Below, piece by piece: positions 1 through 7,016 of a DNA stretch of 32,328 nt. The stretch is from the NCBI GenBank assembly GCA_900542005.1, contig UQLW01000034.1, positions 1 to 32,328 of the forward strand. The letters are read 5' to 3'. Source of the DNA: an uncultured Eubacteriales bacterium. GTDB lineage: Bacteria > Bacillota > Clostridia > Christensenellales > UMGS416. Both the position numbers and the translations under genes were made by a program. The stretch's first letter is position 1; each line of letters starts with the position of its first letter. The notes beneath the pieces are model-generated. The model had not been told where the DNA came from, did no database searches, and saw only the letters and a program-made list of their open reading frames with translations.

Positions 1-562
1 TGGTCTCCGCGGGCTGGGTGGGCTTAGCCGTCTCCGAAGGCTTGGCCGTCTCCGAGGGCTTCACCGTCTCCGAAGGCTTGGTCGGCTCCACGGCGCCGGC
101 TACCTTGACGGAAGCCTTGGCGGTGGCAGCACCGTTCATCGCCGCAGCATCCTCATCGCCTACGATGAAATCGCAGGCCTCGAAGGAGAGGGTATCGCCC
201 GCCTTCACGCCATCCTTCACCTTATAGGTGTAGGTCACGCTGGCGCCCTCGACACCGGCGGCTCCCGCCATGACGAAAGCCTTTTCATTGGCCTCCTTCA
301 CCATCCAGTCGCCGGCAACCTTAGCGCTGTCGAACTCCAGATTGCCGCTGACCTTCACGTTGCCTTGTGCGCCCGCCATGGTTCCATTGGATGCAGCGAA
401 GCTGACGGTAAAGCTGACCGTATCGCCCGCCTTCACTTCCTGGGCGCTGGCGCTGACCGATACGGTATAATCCGTTCCCTCAGCCGCCAGGGCGGACAGG
501 GGCAGCATGGCTGCCAGCAGCAGCGCCGCCAACAGGGTCAGGCTTAAGATTTTTCGTTTCAT
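1..562 (-). CDS. Secreted cohesin-like domain protein (3' part beyond window)
   Basis: The start is the ATG at 562-560, with AGGAGG nine bases upstream. The gene runs off the left edge with no stop. Residues 1-26 form a signal peptide (MKRK, then a hydrophobic run ending in ALAA). Residues 27-145 look like an all-beta, cohesin-like module: a GDTVSFTVSF strand near the start and VKAGDTLSFEA near its end, with a phenylalanine/aspartate-rich tail. After it comes a linker of six-residue KPSETA/KPSETV repeats, typical of spacers in surface proteins. The neighbour upstream, 32 bases away in the same direction, ends in a dockerin, which supports the cohesin reading. The cohesin call is from strand pattern and context; another Ig-like or carbohydrate-binding fold is possible. 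Confidence 0.6.
   Translation of the reverse strand, partial: MKRKILSLTLLAALLLAAMLPLSALAAEGTDYTVSVSASAQEVKAGDTVSFTVSFAASNGTMAGAQGNVKVSGNLEFDSAKVAGDWMVKEANEKAFVMAGAAGVEGASVTYTYKVKDGVKAGDTLSFEACDFIVGDEDAAAMNGAATAKASVKVAGAVEPTKPSETVKPSETAKPSETAKPTQPAET
28..81. repeat. Three tandem 18-bp repeats in surface-protein linker
   Basis: Three near-identical 18-base units (28-45, 46-63, 64-81) begin CCGTCTCCGA on the plus strand. On the minus strand each encodes the hexapeptide KPSETA or KPSETV of the linker. The repeat array may continue past the window edge. It is coding DNA, not CRISPR. Confidence 0.85.
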
Positions 563-594
563 TGGGATGATTTCCTCCTATCGATGGTCCTAAA

Positions 595-1788
595 TTACGC
601 GATGATCGACTGGCAAACCGCGATCATGTCGAGCACGTCCACGCGATCATCGGTGTTGACGTCCCCGGCCTGGAAGTAAACGCCCGCCAGCTCTCCGCCA
701 TTCGTGACGTGCTGCGCCATAGCAATCAGGTCAAGCACATTCACCGCGCCATCGCCCTGGACATCTCCGTCGATCACCACGACAACCGCGTCGAGGATCA
801 CACCGGCTTCGTCGACCAGCTTGACAGTGCAGCCCGTACCTACCAGCTTCTCGCCCAGCTCATTGCCCTCCTGGTCAAGCACCACAATCTGGGCGCCCGC
901 CTGGGCCTCCTCAAACAGGGCGATCACCGCGTCCGCATCCATTCCAGCCATGACGCCGGTTACATACTTCTCATCCCCGGCGCCTTCGATGGCAATATCC
1001 GCGTCCTCCTCCGGCACCAGAGCAGGCAACGCTACCGCAGCCGTCGCCTTCCAGGTAGCAGAGCCCTCATAGCCGTCCACCGTTACATCGACGCAGAGCA
1101 CCTTGCCTACGTTGTCGCCCGTCACCGTGTAGGTCGGCTCGGTACCCAGCACCGCGTCGGAGCCTTCATAGTACCACTTGTAGTGGGCCTTTTCATCAAC
1201 CGGATAGCTCCCGATCTCGCCCTCGCTCGTCTGGATGTTGGCCGTCAGCTTCTGGCCCGCTTTGGGCGCAGTCACTTCGGTATAGCCGTCGGTTCCGTCT
1301 ACTACCTTCACGCCGGTAATCGACGCGGGTTCTGTGCTGGTAATCGTGCAGGTCTTCTCCAGCAGCACATCGCCGCCATCCACCTTTACTATTTTTACCG
1401 TCAGGGAATAGCTGCCCGCCTCCTTGAAGGTCACACGGAACTTGCTTGTCGCGTCGCTCAGCGGGAAGCCGCTGGACGGGCCGAAGCTGTCCCCGGTCAG
1501 TTCATACCAGTTGCCGTCCTTGACCTCGTAATACTCAATCTTCTCTACCGCTTCCGCGCCATCGAACTCCGCTGTGCCGATAACCATCGTATTATCGGCC
1601 GCGTTGCCCTTCGTCGTCGTGACCGAGAACTCCACCGGTTCGCCTACTGTAAACGTATCCGGCATGTTCAGCGTCAGCGTCGGCCCTTCATCACCTGCTG
1701 CAAAGGCTGCCATCGGCAGCATGCACAGCACCATGGCCGCTGCCACGATGAGGGAAAGCCATTGGGCTTTCCGTTTTCCTTGTCGCAC
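595..1788 (-). CDS. Secreted protein with C-terminal type I dockerin
   Basis: This is a 397-residue protein starting at GTG 1788, chosen because GGGAGG lies eight bases upstream. Residues 1-31 form a signal peptide (KRK, hydrophobic core, AFAA). The middle holds beta-rich, Ig-like stretches: residues 35-150 with TVGEPVEFSV, and 150-250 with a second module containing VLCVDVTVDGYEGSATW. A small domain at about 265-335 resembles those often found just before dockerins. The last 60 residues hold two calcium-loop repeats, GDVQGDGAVNVLD and GDVNTDDRVDVLD, each followed by a helix. This is the standard type I dockerin layout. No catalytic domain is visible, so the protein is probably structural or a binding module. 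It is the first gene of a two-gene unit with the cohesin-like gene. Confidence 0.8.
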   Translation of the reverse strand: MRQGKRKAQWLSLIVAAAMVLCMLPMAAFAAGDEGPTLTLNMPDTFTVGEPVEFSVTTTKGNAADNTMVIGTAEFDGAEAVEKIEYYEVKDGNWYELTGDSFGPSSGFPLSDATSKFRVTFKEAGSYSLTVKIVKVDGGDVLLEKTCTITSTEPASITGVKVVDGTDGYTEVTAPKAGQKLTANIQTSEGEIGSYPVDEKAHYKWYYEGSDAVLGTEPTYTVTGDNVGKVLCVDVTVDGYEGSATWKATAAVALPALVPEEDADIAIEGAGDEKYVTGVMAGMDADAVIALFEEAQAGAQIVVLDQEGNELGEKLVGTGCTVKLVDEAGVILDAVVVVIDGDVQGDGAVNVLDLIAMAQHVTNGGELAGVYFQAGDVNTDDRVDVLDMIAVCQSIIA

Positions 1789-2188
1789 CTTGTATTCCTC
1801 CCTTTTATGATTTCATATCCCTCCAGCGGCATTGGCGCAAAACCTGTACTTATTTCTCCACATTTTTCCTTTCATGTTTATCATTTCAAAGATTGAAAAA
1901 AGCCGTAGGAAGTGGTAATATATGGCTATATTCGTCCATCCGGTATTCTGGCGCAAAAATTACACCTTTCATCCCACCAAAAAAGAGGGATGAAAGGCGT
2001 TTTTTTCCCTCCCCGCCTTACCCGCTTACGCAATGGATCTGCCGCTATATGGCGCGGGAATTGGGGCTATATGGCCTTTTCTATTTTTATCTTGAATTTC
2101 CATTTTACTCTTTTTTCTACAATTTAAGTAGGAATTTTTCTATTTTTATCGGATTTATCGAGAAATCCTTTGTGCGCTGTTCTTAGCC
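1789..2188. promoter_or_regulatory. AT-rich control region upstream of the dockerin gene
   Basis: This 400-base stretch has no convincing gene and is far richer in A and T than its flanks. It contains two exact copies of GCTATATGGC at 2044-2053 and 2066-2075, 22 bases apart (about two helical turns). A related GGCTATAT lies at 1924-1931. A stem CCTTTCATCCC (1965-1975) pairs with GGGATGAAAGG (1987-1997) and is followed on the plus strand by seven T. On the minus strand the stem is followed only by TGTAATTTTT. No clear -35/-10 pair for the dockerin gene could be fixed. Confidence 0.5.
1965..2006 (+). terminator. Hairpin with T-tract
   Basis: An 11-bp perfect stem (1965-1975 with 1987-1997) has an 11-base A-rich loop and TTTTTTT at 2000-2006 on the plus strand. 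No plus-strand gene precedes it. It may instead act on the minus strand as a leader hairpin of the dockerin transcript, about 175 bases before the start codon. Confidence 0.5.
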
Positions 2189-2222
2189 AAAAAAGCGCCG
2201 CAGGTATGGTTACCTGCGGCGC
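2189..2222 (-). terminator. Intrinsic terminator after DHH gene
   Basis: A perfect 12-bp stem (GCGCCGCAGGTA with its complement) has a four-base loop. On the minus strand it is followed by TTTTTT. It lies 32 bases after the stop of the phosphoesterase gene. Confidence 0.9.
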
Positions 2223-2254
2223 TTTGCGCATTCTTCCTGCCGCTTTGCCCCGCC

Positions 2255-3226
2255 CTACCCCTCCGCCGGCAGGGCGGCCAGGAAGCGGTCGCGGATGGTT
2301 TCATCGGGATAGGGGCCCAGAGCGGGAATTTGTTCCGGCGGAATCATCCCACCGGCCATATAGGCATGGCCTCCGCCGCTTCCCAACCCTTCCAGCGCAC
2401 GGCGCACCCATTCCCCCACATGCACCTGCTCGGTCTTCGACCGCGCAGAGAACTTGACGCCGTCCTCCCGGATGGCGTAGGCTACCGAGAGCTCGATCTC
2501 ATCCAATGAAAGGAAGAAGTCCGAAATCATGGCGATCAGATCGTCAGCACAGGGGATTTCAATCTGGGAAAAGCCGACCGAGCCATAGATCTGGATGGTT
2601 TCCAGGGCACTGGCATAGGCCCGCAGATCGGCAAAGGCCATGCGGCTGTTGGCCAGGCGCTGCAGCCGCTGTCCATCGCAATATTGGTTCAGGAATTTGA
2701 ACATTTCAATATCCAGCGGGGTAACGCCCCGAGCGAACTGGCGGGTATCCATCTTGATCCCATAAAGCAGCGCGCTGGCCGTATCCTCATCGCAGGGCAG
2801 CCCGGCCTGCTGGAAATACTGGGCGATCATGGTAGAGCAGGAGCCTACCCTGCGGATGTCGCAATAATCATACTGAGCCGGCACAAAGGTTGGATGATGA
2901 TCGATACAGGCCGATACCTCTGCGGCCAGCGGCGTCAGGTTGGCGTTGCCCTTCTGGCTGTCCACGCAGATGACCATGGCCTTATCCCCTAAGGGCGGCA
3001 GCTGCTCCAGCGGGACCGCGTCGATGGAGAAAAGCTCCACCATCCGCCTGCCGGCGCGCTTATCCAACAGGCCGTCATAGCACAGGGTGGCCTTGTGCCC
3101 ATGGGCCGCAAGGAACCGGCACAGGCCATGGCCTGAAGCCAGCGCGTCCGGATCCGGGAAATTATGCGCCTGTACATACAGCTCCCGCCCCTGGCACAGC
3201 TTCAGCAGCGATCGGTAATCCTCCAC
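2255..3226 (-). CDS. DHH/DHHA1 family phosphoesterase (oligoribonuclease NrnA-like)
   Basis: This 323-residue protein starts at GTG 3226 with GGAGGT eight bases upstream. Metal-binding motifs of the DHH superfamily are all visible: HNFPDPDA at residues 21-28, VICVDS with Asp89, and DHH at 109-111. The C-terminal DHHA1 domain carries the substrate-binding GGGH at 284-287. Length and architecture match NrnA-type enzymes that degrade nanoRNA and, in some members, dephosphorylate pAp. Which substrate is used here cannot be read from sequence. The first motif has DPD where many NrnA proteins have DGD. The gene stands alone between its own promoter and terminator and is transcribed in the same direction as the ABM gene behind it. 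Confidence 0.85.
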   Translation of the reverse strand: MEDYRSLLKLCQGRELYVQAHNFPDPDALASGHGLCRFLAAHGHKATLCYDGLLDKRAGRRMVELFSIDAVPLEQLPPLGDKAMVICVDSQKGNANLTPLAAEVSACIDHHPTFVPAQYDYCDIRRVGSCSTMIAQYFQQAGLPCDEDTASALLYGIKMDTRQFARGVTPLDIEMFKFLNQYCDGQRLQRLANSRMAFADLRAYASALETIQIYGSVGFSQIEIPCADDLIAMISDFFLSLDEIELSVAYAIREDGVKFSARSKTEQVHVGEWVRRALEGLGSGGGHAYMAGGMIPPEQIPALGPYPDETIRDRFLAALPAEG

Positions 3227-3276
3227 GGCAACGCACCTCCGTCCTTCATCGATCCAGAATATTCCATCATGCCTCT

Positions 3277-3305
3277 ATTGTATCATCTCCCGATGGCCAT
3301 GAAAA
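3277..3305 (-). promoter_or_regulatory. Promoter of DHH phosphoesterase gene
   Basis: An extended -10, TGA-TACAAT (minus strand, hexamer 3282-3277), lies 17 bases from a weak -35 TTTTCA (3305-3300). The -35 overlaps the terminator of the upstream ABM gene. Confidence 0.6.
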
Positions 3306-3324
3306 GCGCGGGTTATAGACCCGC
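3302..3324 (-). terminator. Short terminator overlapping the ABM stop codon
   Basis: On the minus strand, GCGGGT pairs with ACCCGC and is followed by GCTTTTC. The loop contains the TAA stop codon of the ABM gene, so terminator and coding end overlap. The stem is only six pairs, so efficiency is uncertain. Confidence 0.5.
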
Positions 3325-3609
3325 CTCGTTTTCCCGGTACTGGGTTATCGTCATCCCCGCCTCCATATAGTTGCTCATCTGGGCGCAGATCCGGTTAAAG
3401 TGCTCGGAGGCAACATGGCGGTCCACCGCCGCCTGATCCTGCCAGCCTTCGATAAAGCTCATCCGGTATGGGTCGTCCGTCTGCTCATAGAGCGCGTAGC
3501 TGACGTTGCCGGGCTCCTTCCGGCTTAGGGCGATCAGCTCCCGCGCCGCTTCCACCAATTTTGCTTTATCCTGCCGGCGCACCGTGAAGCCCGCTATAAT
3601 CGTAATCAT
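3313..3609 (-). CDS. Antibiotic biosynthesis monooxygenase (ABM) domain protein, YgiN-like
   Basis: This is a 98-residue single-domain protein; the start ATG 3609 has AGGGAGG eight bases upstream. The pattern is that of the dimeric ABM ferredoxin-like fold: MITIIAGFTVRRQDKAKLVEAA at the first strand and helix (split here only for reference), EPGNVSYALYEQTDDP in the middle, FIEGWQDQAAVDRHVASEHF with the conserved H-x4-HF spacing, then a closing helix. Relatives include quinol monooxygenase YgiN, LsrG-type and heme-degrading proteins, so substrate cannot be assigned. The gene is divergent from the IclR regulator. The two promoters overlap, which makes it the likely target of that regulator. Confidence 0.85.
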   Translation of the reverse strand: MITIIAGFTVRRQDKAKLVEAARELIALSRKEPGNVSYALYEQTDDPYRMSFIEGWQDQAAVDRHVASEHFNRICAQMSNYMEAGMTITQYRENEAGL

Positions 3610-3662
3610 CCCAAACCTCCCTATTTTTATTCACCGCTCAAGGCTTCTCAGCCATTACGGCC

Positions 3663-3691
3663 GGTGTACCACAGCTCTTGCACTTTGTCAA
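3663..3691 (-). promoter_or_regulatory. Promoter of ABM gene (divergent pair)
   Basis: On the minus strand, TTGACA (3691-3686) is separated by 17 bases from TACACC (3668-3663). The -35 is consensus and the -10 is weak, as expected for an activated or tightly controlled promoter. Confidence 0.6.
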
Positions 3692-3703
3692 GCGCCGTGG
3701 TAC
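3666..3703. promoter_or_regulatory. Inverted repeat, probable IclR operator
   Basis: GTACCAC (3666-3672) and GTGGTAC (3697-3703) are exact inverted copies, 31 bases start to start (three helical turns). Each half covers the -10 end of one of the two divergent promoters. A regulator bound to both would block or bend both promoters. The assignment to the adjacent IclR protein is inference. Confidence 0.6.
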
Positions 3704-3706
3704 TAT
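3678..3706 (+). promoter_or_regulatory. Promoter of iclR-type gene
   Basis: TTGCAC (3678-3683), a 17-base spacer and TACTAT (3701-3706). The -35 boxes of this and the opposing ABM promoter are two bases apart. Confidence 0.75.
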
Positions 3707-3760
3707 TTATGTCAATACGCGATCGGCAGGCTCGTATCCAACGCCGCAGAGGAGGGAAAG

Positions 3761-4444
3761 ATGAAAACAATCCAATCGGTCGATAAAGCCATGCTGATAC
3801 TCAATTATATTGCCGACCACAACGGAAAGGCCACGCTTTCCCAGATCGGCCGCGGCCTGGGCATAGCGGTGACCACGCTGCATGGCTTTGTCTCCACCCT
3901 GGAGCGCTGGAACCTCATCCAGAAGGATCCGCTGACCAACCGCTATTATCTGGGGCTCAAGCTCTTTCAGCTGGGGATCTGCTGCCAGGAGGAGCTTATC
4001 ATAAAAAACACGCTGCATCCCTACCTTGAGGAGCTATGCCGCGAATTCGATGAAACCACGCACCTGGCCATCCCCCTGATCCGGGACGAGGTGCTTTATA
4101 TCGACACGGTGGAGTGCACCCACCCGCTGCGCATGACCAGCCTGGTGGGCACCCGCGGAAGCATGGAGAACTCTGCCTTTGCCATGATGCTGGCCCAGCG
4201 CAATCCAGCGATCGCCGTGCCCCAGGAGCTGCTGGACACCACCAACGACACCCAGGCCGACGGTTACTGCATCAAATATGAGCCGCCCCTGGACGCATAC
4301 TGCCTGGCTGTGCCGGTTTGCAGCGCCTCCGGCGATTATCTGGCGGGCATCAGCATGATTATCCCGGCTGTACGCTATCACAAGCAGCTGTCGGAGGATG
4401 TGATCCATCGGATGCGGACCATCGCCGCCGTGCTGCGGGTATGA
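3761..4444 (+). CDS. IclR family transcriptional regulator
   Basis: The start is ATG 3761 with GGAGGG five bases upstream (an upstream in-frame start at 3506 would run through the promoter). The 227-residue protein has an N-terminal winged helix: SVDKAMLILNYIADH opening helix, then TLSQIGRGLGIAVTTLHGFVSTLERW as helix-turn-helix, and YYLGLKLFQLG at the wing. A C-terminal GAF-like effector domain follows (RDEVLYIDTVE, LRMTSLVGTRGSMENSAFAMMLA, and AVPVCSASGDYLAGISM). The family usually has 250-270 residues. Here the effector domain is shorter around residues 145-170, and the common CTALGKA-like segment reads SMENSAFAM, so the ligand site is diverged. It is a probable local regulator of the divergent ABM gene and of itself. 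Confidence 0.9.
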   Translation: MKTIQSVDKAMLILNYIADHNGKATLSQIGRGLGIAVTTLHGFVSTLERWNLIQKDPLTNRYYLGLKLFQLGICCQEELIIKNTLHPYLEELCREFDETTHLAIPLIRDEVLYIDTVECTHPLRMTSLVGTRGSMENSAFAMMLAQRNPAIAVPQELLDTTNDTQADGYCIKYEPPLDAYCLAVPVCSASGDYLAGISMIIPAVRYHKQLSEDVIHRMRTIAAVLRV

Positions 4445-4471
4445 TCCATCGCCCCTATGCCGCCCAAAACC

Positions 4472-4503
4472 AAGCCCCCGGATCGATCGATCCGGGGGCT
4501 TTT
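4472..4503. terminator. Bidirectional terminator between iclR-type gene and metA
   Basis: The palindrome AAGCCCCCGGATCG and its complement is flanked by T on the plus side (TTTT) and has A on the other side. It serves convergent genes ending at 4444 (plus) and 4514 (minus). Confidence 0.85.
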
Positions 4504-4513
4504 GCATCCTTCC

Positions 4514-5428
4514 CTACAGTTGCCGCAGGTCGTAGGGCGTCGCCTGGTAGACGTAATAATTCAGCCAATTGGTATACAGAAGCTGTGCGTGGGAGCGCCA
4601 TCCTACAACCGGCTTGCGGGAAGGATCGTCACCAGGGAAATAGTGGGCCGGAATATCCACGTCAAGCCCTTTATCCCGGTCGCGGATGTACTCCTGGGCC
4701 AGGGTATCAGCCTCATATTCCGGATGCCCTTGGATAAAGATACGCCTCCCATCGCAGCTGGCGGCTACATAAGCGCCGGCTTCCGGGGAATCCGCCAGCA
4801 GCTGCAGGCCCGGAACCGCCGTAATCGCGTCGCCCGGAATCTCCGTATATCGGGAATGGGGCGCATGGAAAACATCATCAAAGCCCTGGAAGAGCGGCAC
4901 CCCCCGCTCCAGCAGGCGGTGTTCGAATACGCCAGAAAGCTTCCGTCCCAACTCCCGCTTCTCCAGCCCAAAGAAATAATGCAAGCCAGCCTGGGCACCC
5001 CAGCAAATGAACAGCGTAGAAAACACATGGCTCTTGCTCCACTCCAGGATGCGGCAGAGCTCCGGCCAGTAGGCTACCTGCTCAAAGGGCAGCCGCTCTA
5101 CCGGCGCCCCGGTCACAATCATGCCATCGTACCGCGCTTCGCAGATCTGCGGAAAGGTCTTATAAAAGCTCGCCAGATGGCGGGCATCGGTATGGGTGCT
5201 TCGATAGGTCTCCGTTTGCAGCAGATCCACCTCAATCTGTAGCGGCGTATTGGACAGGCACCGCAGCAGGCTGGTTTCCGTCTGCGCCTTCAGGGGCATC
5301 AGATTCAACAGCAGCAGGCGAAGCGGCCGGATATCCTGGCTTAAAGCCCTGCAGCTGTCCATGACGAAAATATGCTCCCCCTCCAGGACGCTGCGGGCCG
5401 GCAGGCCATCAGGAATCTTGACCGGCAT
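4514..5428 (-). CDS. metA: Homoserine O-acetyltransferase (MetA family)
   Basis: This 304-residue protein has the full MetA length. The enzyme acylates the hydroxyl of homoserine, the first committed step to methionine. Catalytic residues are in place: Cys142 in FICWGAQAGL, His235 and Glu237 in FIQGHPEYEA. Residue 111 is Glu (GAPVE), which in characterised MetA enzymes selects acetyl-CoA; succinyl-CoA enzymes have Gly there. The product should therefore be O-acetylhomoserine, which is exactly the substrate of the neighbouring MetY. Start ATG 5428 lies three bases after the metY stop, with AAGGGGG upstream inside the metY end, so translation is probably coupled. The gene ends 11 bases before a strong terminator. 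Confidence 0.95.
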   Translation of the reverse strand: MPVKIPDGLPARSVLEGEHIFVMDSCRALSQDIRPLRLLLLNLMPLKAQTETSLLRCLSNTPLQIEVDLLQTETYRSTHTDARHLASFYKTFPQICEARYDGMIVTGAPVERLPFEQVAYWPELCRILEWSKSHVFSTLFICWGAQAGLHYFFGLEKRELGRKLSGVFEHRLLERGVPLFQGFDDVFHAPHSRYTEIPGDAITAVPGLQLLADSPEAGAYVAASCDGRRIFIQGHPEYEADTLAQEYIRDRDKGLDVDIPAHYFPGDDPSRKPVVGWRSHAQLLYTNWLNYYVYQATPYDLRQL

Positions 5429-5431
5429 AGG

Positions 5432-6727
5432 CTATACCCCCTTCAGCGCTTGGCCCAGATCCCAGATCAGATCATCGGCGTGCTCCGTTCCAATGGACAG
5501 ACGGATGGTATTAGGCCGGATCCCCTGATCCAGCAGCTCTTGCTCCGTCAGCTGGGCATGCGTCGTCGTAGCCGGGTGGATAACCAGGCTCTTTACATCG
5601 GCTACATTGGCCAGCAGCGAAAAGATTTTCAGGCCGTCAATCAACCGATGCGCCTCTTCCGTCGACCCTTTAACCTCAAAGGTAAAGATGGAGGCGCCGC
5701 CGTGGGGGAAATATTTCTCATACAGGCCATGGTCCGGATGCCCAGGCAGGCTGGGATGGTTGACCCGCTCAACCTTGGGATGGCGTTCCAGGAACGCGAC
5801 CACCGCCTTTGTATTCTCCGCATGCCGCTCCAGCCGCAGAGACAGCGTCTCCACCCCTTGCAGCAAAAGGAAGGCGTTAAAGGGGGAAATCGTCGCACCG
5901 GTATCCCGCAGCAGGATCGCCCGGATATAGGTAACAAAGGCGGCTGGTCCGGCAGCGTCCACAAAGCTGACGCCGTGATAGCTGGGGTTGGGTGCTGCGA
6001 TGGGGGCGTATTTGCCGCTGGCTTTCCAGTCAAAATGTCCACCGTCCACAATAATTCCCCCCAGCGCAGTGCCGTGGCCGCCAATGAACTTGGTAGCGGA
6101 ATGAACCACGATATCCGCGCCATGCTCAATGGGCCGGATCAGGTAAGGCGTGCCAAAGGTATTATCAATGACAAGCGGCAGTCCATGCCGGTGGGCAATC
6201 TCGGCGATGGCGTCAATATCGGATATATCGCTGTTGGGATTGCCCAGCGTTTCCAGGTAGATCGCTTTGGTGTTATCCTGGATGGCCGTCTCCACCTCCT
6301 CCAGGTTATGGGCATTGACAAAGCTCGTATGGATCCCAAACTGAGGCAGCGTATGAGCCAGCAGGTTGTAGCTGCCGCCATAGATCGTCTTCTGTGCCAC
6401 AATGTGGTCGCCAGCCTGGGCCAACGCCTCGATGGTATAGGCAATCGCTGCCGCTCCTGAAGCCAGCGCCAGCGCCGCCACGCCGCCCTCCAGGGCGGCC
6501 AGCCGCTTCTCCAGCACTTCCTGGGTCGAATTGGTGAGCCGCCCATAGATATTCCCGGCATCGGACAGGTTAAAGCGCGCTGCTGCATGGGCGCTGTCCC
6601 GGAATACATAGGAGGTTGTCTGATAAATGGGGACCGCACGGGCGCCAGTCGCCGGATCCGGTTCCTCCTGGCCTACATGAAGCTGCAGCGTCTCAAAGTG
6701 AAGGGTACGATCTTGTGAATGTTTCAT
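5432..6727 (-). CDS. metY: O-acetylhomoserine sulfhydrylase (Cys/Met metabolism PLP enzyme)
   Basis: The start is ATG 6727 with AAAGGAG nine bases upstream (an upstream in-frame codon at 6790 lacks a ribosome site). The 431-residue length fits MetY, which is longer than the 380-400 of MetB/MetC. The PLP lysine is Lys213 in VVHSATKFIGGHGT. Other family landmarks are YGRLTNSTQ, LASGAAA, DNTFGTPYL and the C-terminal SLVIHPATTTHAQL and IRLSIGTEHADDL. It joins O-acetylhomoserine with sulfide to give homocysteine. With metA downstream it forms a two-gene direct-sulfhydrylation operon driven by the promoter at 6897-6925. The leader is about 160 bases long. Confidence 0.95.
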   Translation of the reverse strand: MKHSQDRTLHFETLQLHVGQEEPDPATGARAVPIYQTTSYVFRDSAHAAARFNLSDAGNIYGRLTNSTQEVLEKRLAALEGGVAALALASGAAAIAYTIEALAQAGDHIVAQKTIYGGSYNLLAHTLPQFGIHTSFVNAHNLEEVETAIQDNTKAIYLETLGNPNSDISDIDAIAEIAHRHGLPLVIDNTFGTPYLIRPIEHGADIVVHSATKFIGGHGTALGGIIVDGGHFDWKASGKYAPIAAPNPSYHGVSFVDAAGPAAFVTYIRAILLRDTGATISPFNAFLLLQGVETLSLRLERHAENTKAVVAFLERHPKVERVNHPSLPGHPDHGLYEKYFPHGGASIFTFEVKGSTEEAHRLIDGLKIFSLLANVADVKSLVIHPATTTHAQLTEQELLDQGIRPNTIRLSIGTEHADDLIWDLGQALKGV

Positions 6728-6856
6728 GACAGATGCTCCTTTTATGCTTGTTAAGAATCGCCGATGAGCCGGGCCCACACATTCGGTCATCCGCTCCCGC
6801 CGCTAAAAGCCACCGCCGGAAATCTACATACCGCATGTTGCCGCCCCCTTCTGCCA

Positions 6857-6878
6857 TTTAATATATTAAACATATATG
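6857..6878. promoter_or_regulatory. Abutting palindromes in metY leader, probable operator
   Basis: TTTAATATATTAAA (6857-6870) is a perfect 14-bp palindrome, directly followed by the palindrome CATATATG (6871-6878). They lie just downstream of the predicted transcription start. The half-site TTTAATAT recurs in the leader of the neighbouring Rrf2 gene (minus strand, 7514-7507). Binding by that regulator is inferred. Confidence 0.5.
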
Positions 6879-6896
6879 ATTACTATGTTTTATTGT

Positions 6897-6925
6897 ACTA
6901 TACACCCCTCCTGCCCTGCTGTCAA
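6897..6925 (-). promoter_or_regulatory. metY-metA promoter
   Basis: On the minus strand, TTGACA (6925-6920), a 17-base spacer and TATAGT (6902-6897): a near-consensus sigma-A promoter. No S-box or T-box consensus was found in the leader that follows. Confidence 0.85.
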
Positions 6926-6966
6926 GTCAGGAGAGGGATTTTTTATAACATTTTGGGCAAAGACGC

Positions 6967-7000
6967 CGCAAAGCCGGCCCTATTAAGAGCCGGCTTTGCG
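6967..7000 (-). terminator. Hairpin after Rrf2 gene
   Basis: A perfect 12-bp stem (CGCAAAGCCGGC with its complement) starts 17 bases after the Rrf2 stop. The minus-strand 3' side is not U-rich (GGCGTCTTTG), so termination there would be weak or factor-assisted. Confidence 0.45.
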
Positions 7001-7016
7001 AGGCAACCCACCATCT

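Noticed and set aside
28..81. Possible CRISPR or VNTR array
   Set aside because: The units are coding repeats of a protein linker with no spacers.
709..1896. Long plus-strand open frame of 395 codons opposite the dockerin gene
   Set aside because: It has low-complexity Arg/His-rich composition, no ribosome site and no domain. The minus strand carries a signal peptide and dockerin, so this frame is a shadow.
6728..6896. SAM (S-box) or T-box riboswitch in the metY leader
   Set aside because: Neither S-box core strings nor the T-box TGGNACCGCG element was found; only short GGCCC and GCAAC strings occur by chance.
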